DNA from: Actinomycetota bacterium
Lineage (GTDB): Bacteria; Actinomycetota; Acidimicrobiia; Acidimicrobiales; Ilumatobacteraceae
Assembly (NCBI GenBank): GCA_009726095.1
Contig: WLMZ01000011.1
Location: forward strand, 1-54,275
Length of the DNA: 54,275 bases
Reading direction: 5' to 3'
A model generated the notes under the pieces. It had not been told where the DNA came from. It worked only from the letters and a program-made list of their open reading frames with translations, and did no database searches. The translations under genes and the position numbers were made by a program. Of this stretch, positions 50,655-54,275 are shown in pieces. Each line of letters starts with the position of its first letter. The stretch's first letter is position 1.

Positions 50655-51098
50655 TCAAATCGTCGGGGAGGGCTCCTGCGGTGCTTCACCGGTGGCTCCG
50701 GGTGCGGGGCCGGCGGCGGGCATCGGCGCTGGCGTGATGATCTCGAGGTCGAAGGCATCGAAATCGTGTCCGAGGGTGGCCACGCAACGGATCTTCGCGC
50801 GGTCCATGACCACCAGCACGAGCGCCATGTCGGCGGACACAACAGCGCCGACGCGCGCCGAATCGGACCGGTGGCGACGCGAGACGTACAGCACCTCGAC
50901 CGGTGCAAACAGGCCGCGACGGGTTGCCGTCGGGTGGGCGGCGAGCACGGTGGAGAGGGCAAACAAGCGGTTGGTCCGCGCCACATAGCCATCGACGAGC
51001 TCGCGATACACGCGCACGGCGTCAGCGTGGCCGGGAGCATCGGCATCGGCAACCGCCTGGATGAACCCCGCATCGAGCACGATGGATCGGGGCGTCAT
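50655..51098 (-). CDS. PIN-like domain protein
   Basis: The 147-residue protein starts SIVLDAGFIQAVAD, has VVSADMALVLVVMDRAKIRCVATLGHDFDAF in its C-terminal half, and thus resembles a PIN-fold nuclease core with acidic residues near positions 9, 89-99 and 108-111. A Pro/Ala-rich tail follows. No antitoxin gene is adjacent. The start overlaps the PAP2 gene stop by 4 bp (ATGA), an uncommon pairing. Assignment by eye, moderate. Confidence 0.6.
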   Translation of the reverse strand: MTPRSIVLDAGFIQAVADADAPGHADAVRVYRELVDGYVARTNRLFALSTVLAAHPTATRRGLFAPVEVLYVSRRHRSDSARVGAVVSADMALVLVVMDRAKIRCVATLGHDFDAFDLEIITPAPMPAAGPAPGATGEAPQEPSPTI

Positions 51099-52201
51099 GC
51101 CGTGGCCGTCCCGTCGGGAATGGACGCGCCGGCGACCGCATCGCTGGGCGCCGCACGACCCGGCGCTGCATCGTCGAGCGCGGTGTACGTGCGCGTTGCG
51201 CGGACACGTCGTTGGTGACGCTCGAACCAGCCCCAGAACAGGAACGACAGACCAACGATGATCCAACCCGCCAACGCGTCGACGACGTAGTGCTCGCCGA
51301 AGTACACCAGCGACGCAGCCATGATCAACGGGAAGGTGAGCACCAGCGCCTTGAGCCAGATCGGTTTGATGCGCGGCAGGAAGAACGCCGGCACGAACAG
51401 TGCGAAGCTGGCGTGCAGCGATGGCATCGCGGCGATGGCGTTGCCCCAGTCGAGCGCCGTCTGCCAGGTGTTGACGAACCCCTTGAGGCCCATGGAGACG
51501 AACCCCCGGCCGGTGTGGCGGGCGAGCGGCTCGAGGATCTGGTACGAGTGCTTGGGGTCGGCTGCCATCCACGGTGGAACCGTGGGCAACAGCACGAACA
51601 TGGTGCAGGCCACGAACAACAACGTGGCGAAGCGCTTCATGAAACGGGCCCACTCGCGGTGGCTGGTGACCCACAAGATGGCCAGAGCGATGACCGGGAA
51701 AATGAAGTGGGTGAAATAGGCGGCCGAGGCGACCTTGTCGTACCAGTAAATGGTGAAGCGGTGATAGAAGTGGTGCTGCATCCACACGTTGGGGTCGGTG
51801 CCGAAGAACAGGAACCGATCGATGTTGCGTGGTGCCTCCACCTGTAATGGGAAGCCGGCGCGATCGGCCCAGCCGCGGCTCTCTTCGTAGGCGAGCCACA
51901 TCGCCGAGTAGCACAACACGTCGAACACCAGCCATGCCCAGCGGCGTACCGGCCGGCCGAGATGGCCGATCATGATGAAGATGCCCACGCTGATGGCCAC
52001 CGAGATGCGGTCGATGATGAGCCCTTTGACGAAGAACCACCACACGTACACCACCGCGAACAGGGCGAAACCGGCCCGCCGAACCATGATCCACGGGTCG
52101 GCGGGAACCACGACAGCAAGACTGCGCCGGTCTGGCGCGATCGTGGTGGACCCTGCTGGCGCCCCCATGGGCCCAGCAGATTCGAGTGTGGTTTCTGGCA
52201 C
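51095..52201 (-). CDS. PAP2 superfamily phosphatase (AUR1/IPC-synthase-like, PAP2_3)
   Basis: A polytopic membrane protein of 368 residues. The phosphatase motifs AAMPSLHASFALFV and GEHYVVDALAGW, spaced by three membrane spans, match the PAP2_3 group, which includes inositol phosphorylceramide synthases and lipid phosphatases. It could remodel inositol lipids or dephosphorylate prenyl or lipid phosphates. The GTG at 52201 is preferred because a minus-strand TAGCGT (52210-52215) ends 8 nt upstream; a TTG at 52210 would lie in the -10 itself. C-terminal tail is Ala-rich and cytoplasmic. Confidence 0.85.
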   Translation of the reverse strand: MPETTLESAGPMGAPAGSTTIAPDRRSLAVVVPADPWIMVRRAGFALFAVVYVWWFFVKGLIIDRISVAISVGIFIMIGHLGRPVRRWAWLVFDVLCYSAMWLAYEESRGWADRAGFPLQVEAPRNIDRFLFFGTDPNVWMQHHFYHRFTIYWYDKVASAAYFTHFIFPVIALAILWVTSHREWARFMKRFATLLFVACTMFVLLPTVPPWMAADPKHSYQILEPLARHTGRGFVSMGLKGFVNTWQTALDWGNAIAAMPSLHASFALFVPAFFLPRIKPIWLKALVLTFPLIMAASLVYFGEHYVVDALAGWIIVGLSFLFWGWFERHQRRVRATRTYTALDDAAPGRAAPSDAVAGASIPDGTATA

Positions 52202-52209
52202 GGTTGACA

Positions 52210-52215
52210 ACGCTA
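52210..52215 (-). promoter_or_regulatory. -10 element (TAGCGT) of the PAP2 gene
   Basis: Minus-strand TANNNT 8 nt before the GTG at 52201. It separates PAP2-PIN from the coxS-coxM unit upstream. Confidence 0.4.
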
Positions 52216-52261
52216 CACAGCGAGGTGGCCCACTGGGCGTCGCTGCGCTGGACGGGTCAGA

Positions 52262-53083
52262 TCAAGACGATGCGTCGAGTGCGCGGCGAACCAGCACCTC
52301 AGCGAGGTGCGTGCGGTATTCGACGCTGGCGTTGAGGTCGGCCTGGGGCTGGGCGTCGGCCGAGGCGAGCTTGGCGGCATCGGCCACGCTGGCGCCCTGC
52401 GCCAGAGCTGCCGAGACCCCCGAGGCCAAGATTGGCGTGGAGCCCATGTTCACCAGTCCGACGCCTGATTCGCTGCCACGACGCCACGCAGCAACGCCAA
52501 CGATGGCCCAGTCCTGGGCGCGACGGTTGAACTTCTGGAAGTTCCAGCCGGCACCGTTCATCTTCGGGACGCGAATCTCGGTGAGGATCTCGTCGGGCTC
52601 GAGGGCTGATTCGAGGAAGCTGAGGTAGAAGTCCTTCGCTGCGATCTCGCGGGTGCCGTTGGGGCCTTGCACGACGTAGGTGGCACCGAGGGCCAACGTG
52701 GTGGCGGGCAGATCCGATGCTGGGTCAGCGTGGGCGATGCTGCCACCCAGCGTGCCGCGGTGGCGAACCTGGGCATCGCCGACGTACGAGGCGGCGGCGG
52801 CGAGCAATGGGACGTGCTCGGCGAGCACAGGGGAGTTCTCGACATCCATGTGTCGCGTGAGCGCCCCGATGGCGATGTGGCCGGCCTCTTCGCGGATGTA
52901 GGAGAGGTCGGTGATGCGGCCGATGTCGACCAGCACCGTGGGCTGCGCCAGGCGCAGTTTCATCATCGGCAGCAACGAATGGCCGCCGGCCAGGAACTTG
53001 GCTTCGTCGCCGTACTCGCCGATGAGCGCAATGGCCTCGGCGGCAGAACCGGCACGCTTGTAGTCGAATGACGCGGGAATCAT
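52262..53083 (-). CDS. coxM: CO dehydrogenase-type FAD subunit (CoxM)
   Basis: The 273-residue protein has the two FAD-binding motifs of the medium subunit: [11 protein letters not shown] (32-42) and [14 protein letters not shown] (111-124), with the usual length. It passes electrons from the iron-sulfur subunit to the quinone pool or another acceptor. Its start overlaps the coxS stop (TGATG), so it follows coxS. The catalytic molybdenum subunit CoxL is not adjacent on either side, so the partner is elsewhere in the genome. Confidence 0.92.
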   Translation of the reverse strand: MIPASFDYKRAGSAAEAIALIGEYGDEAKFLAGGHSLLPMMKLRLAQPTVLVDIGRITDLSYIREEAGHIAIGALTRHMDVENSPVLAEHVPLLAAAASYVGDAQVRHRGTLGGSIAHADPASDLPATTLALGATYVVQGPNGTREIAAKDFYLSFLESALEPDEILTEIRVPKMNGAGWNFQKFNRRAQDWAIVGVAAWRRGSESGVGLVNMGSTPILASGVSAALAQGASVADAAKLASADAQPQADLNASVEYRTHLAEVLVRRALDASS

Positions 53084-53559
53084 CACTTGCCTCCGGCGAG
53101 CGAGGCGGCGTTTGCACAGGCAAGGACCGACTTGACGATGTTGTGGTAGCCGGTGCAGCGGCACAGGTTGCCCTCGAGGCCCAGACGGACCTCGTCCTCG
53201 GTGGGGTTCGGGTTCTCGTTCAGCAGGCTGATCGAGGCCATGACCATGCCGGGTGTGCAGTAGCCACACTGCAAACCGTGGTTCTCCATGAACGCGGTCT
53301 GCATGGGGTGCATCACGCCATCGACAGCGAGGCTCTCGATGGTGGCGACGTCTTGGCCGTCGGCCTGTACGGCCAGCACGGTGCAGCTCTTCACGGCTTC
53401 GCCGTTGAGGTGCAGCGTGCATGCGCCACACGACGACGTGTCGCAACCGACGTTGGTGCCGGTGAGCCCCAGCTGCTCGCGTACGTAATGAACCAAGAGC
53501 GTGCGTGGTTCAACGTCGCTTTCGTGTGTGGTGCCGTTGACTGTGACACGTATCTGCAC
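53083..53559 (-). CDS. coxS: CO dehydrogenase-type [2Fe-2S] subunit (CoxS)
   Basis: The 158-residue protein carries all eight cysteines for two clusters: plant-type [16 protein letters not shown] (C39, C44, C47) with C59, and the C-terminal C98, C101, C133, C135 (CGYC, CRC). It relays electrons from the molybdenum site to the FAD subunit. GTG start with AAGGGG upstream. The usual partner order places coxL beside it; here coxM follows directly and an ABC-2 permease lies upstream. Confidence 0.94.
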   Translation of the reverse strand: MQIRVTVNGTTHESDVEPRTLLVHYVREQLGLTGTNVGCDTSSCGACTLHLNGEAVKSCTVLAVQADGQDVATIESLAVDGVMHPMQTAFMENHGLQCGYCTPGMVMASISLLNENPNPTEDEVRLGLEGNLCRCTGYHNIVKSVLACANAASLAGGK

Positions 53560-53637
53560 GATGCAATCCCCTTCGAATGGATGGCTGAGCCGGTTGGAGC
53601 GAACGTCGCCCCGATGACGAGCACAATCATGCCTCAT

Positions 53638-53647
53638 GGAGGCCTCC
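53638..53647. promoter_or_regulatory. 10-bp palindrome upstream of coxS
   Basis: GGAGGCCTCC is a perfect palindrome 79 nt before the coxS start in the 146-bp gap to the ABC-2 gene. It could be an operator, but also part of a small GCCTC/GAGGC hairpin (53631-53643). No promoter hexamers are clear around it. Confidence 0.3.
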
Positions 53648-53705
53648 GCGTGCGATGCGACGGGGCAAGAATGCGAAAAACCTGTTTGCCGTAGTTGGCG
53701 TTTGC

Positions 53706-54275
53706 TTACTTGTCGAGGCTGTTCAGCCCGCGCCGGGCAAAGGCGAGCATGATCGCCGAGACGACGACGATGGCCAGCAGCCCTCCCCAGGTATTGGCCC
53801 AGGTGACCGTGCCGCCGATGGAGTGCCCGTCGACGGTCTTGTTGAGGAAGCCCTGACGGGCCAGGCGCAAGATGTTGGTGACCGGGTTGTATGAGGCAAC
53901 GGTGTGCAGCCATCCGGTCATCACGCCAAGTGGGGCCTGAGCGGTGGACAGGAACATCGACATGAACAGGCCCAATTGCATGATGGCCGCGCCGCGCATG
54001 TCCTTGAACACGTAGGCAAGGCCGATGCCCCAGCCCGTGGCGATGGTGGCGATGCCGAGGGCGGCCACGAACAGCACGATGATGCCCAACACGCCACCGG
54101 TGAGGTGGGCCCCGAGCATGAAGCCGGTGGCAGCGACGACCATGACCACGATGATGGTTCGGAACCACGCCGTGAACATGGGGCCGAGGATCAGCGAGTT
54201 GCGCGGTGCGGGAGACATGCGCAGCCGATCGAAGAACCCGGTCTCGAGGTCGCGGATGAGGCTGAACCCAAGGCC
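53706..54275 (-). CDS. ABC-2 type transporter permease, C-terminal part (runs off the window)
   Basis: At least 189 residues are present and the frame is open to the window end. Upstream of the internal ATG at 54218 the frame reads [25 protein letters not shown], the classic cytoplasmic loop of daunorubicin-type ABC-2 permeases, so the gene starts beyond 54275. Five hydrophobic spans follow, with [25 protein letters not shown] before the last. It exports an unknown substrate with an ATPase presumably encoded off the window. Confidence 0.9.
   Translation of the reverse strand, partial: GLGFSLIRDLETGFFDRLRMSPAPRNSLILGPMFTAWFRTIIVVMVVAATGFMLGAHLTGGVLGIIVLFVAALGIATIATGWGIGLAYVFKDMRGAAIMQLGLFMSMFLSTAQAPLGVMTGWLHTVASYNPVTNILRLARQGFLNKTVDGHSIGGTVTWANTWGGLLAIVVVSAIMLAFARRGLNSLDK

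Noticed and set aside
50655-51098. VapC-type toxin of a toxin-antitoxin pair
   Set aside because: No small antitoxin gene precedes or follows it; the coupled neighbour is a 368-residue membrane phosphatase.
1-54275. Mobile elements, prophage or integrated plasmid
   Set aside because: No transposase, integrase, terminal inverted repeats or tRNA-associated duplication was seen; the tRNA-Ala 3' end is not repeated nearby.

Overview
This 54 kb window is GC-rich actinobacterial chromosome. The gene content (an FmdB/Ruc-like Ser-rich protein beside galU and a moeA-like gene, DUF501, a CoxG/CoxD/CoxE set, HrpA, an LPxTG-type surface protein, frequent GTG/TTG starts and apparently leaderless promoters) fits the class Acidimicrobiia (Ilumatobacter-like) better than streptomycetes or mycobacteria. 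That placement is inference from gene content and style. No phage, insertion sequence, CRISPR array or rRNA operon was seen. The only RNA gene found is tRNA-Ala(CGC).

Layout. 0-3 kb: RmlD-like reductase, PHP phosphoesterase, undecaprenyl-diphosphatase and a SAF-domain membrane protein. 3-9 kb: a neighbourhood known from other actinobacteria (Ser-rich FmdB/Ruc protein, galU, moeA/glp, three-TM membrane protein), here with moaA and moaC between moeA and the membrane protein, followed by tRNA-Ala. 9-15.4 kb: a tightly overlapping run of a copper-type lipoprotein, PPK2 and the helicase HrpA. 15-21 kb: a Cys/Met-metabolism PLP enzyme, an FAD amine oxidase, a secreted hypothetical and aminopeptidase N. 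21-32 kb: a nucleoside/sugar-phosphate salvage region (PfkB kinase, PGM2-type mutase, upp, add, a PhyH dioxygenase, queF, and a complete BMP-type nucleoside ABC transporter). 32-38 kb: SGNH hydrolase, LPSTG surface protein, two crotonases and a Nudix hydrolase. 38-44.6 kb: DUF501 with a half-length Ppx/GppA protein, RimJ-like acetyltransferase, then CoxG, a MobA-like cytidylyltransferase and the CO-dehydrogenase accessory genes XdhC/CoxF, CoxI, CoxE and CoxD, interrupted by an NlpC/P60 hydrolase. 44.7-50.6 kb: GlgX-type debranching enzyme, a HisD-family dehydrogenase, an FAD oxidoreductase, and an SDR-Dabb pair. 50.6-54.3 kb: PIN-like protein, PAP2 phosphatase, coxM, coxS, and a truncated ABC-2 permease at the edge.

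How the parts fit. Three functions recur. (1) Molybdenum-cofactor biosynthesis (moaA, moaC, moeA) and insertion into a CO-dehydrogenase-type enzyme (coxD, coxE, coxF, coxI, mobA-like, coxG, coxM, coxS). The catalytic subunit coxL is absent from the window. (2) Nucleoside uptake and salvage (BMP transporter, add, upp, PfkB kinase, PGM2-type mutase). (3) Envelope work (UppP, NlpC/P60, LPSTG protein, PAP2 phosphatase, lipoproteins).

Many starts lie 6-8 nt downstream of a TANNNT hexamer, implying widespread leaderless transcription. I used this to choose starts for pepN, the copper lipoprotein and the PAP2 gene. The most unusual items are the cysteine-free Ruc homologue, the multi-copper-motif lipoprotein coupled to PPK2, a PhyH dioxygenase coupled to adenosine deaminase across a 24-bp divergent promoter, a C-terminal-only Ppx protein, an SDR lacking the YxxxK motif, and an inverted repeat placed over the moaC promoter/start.
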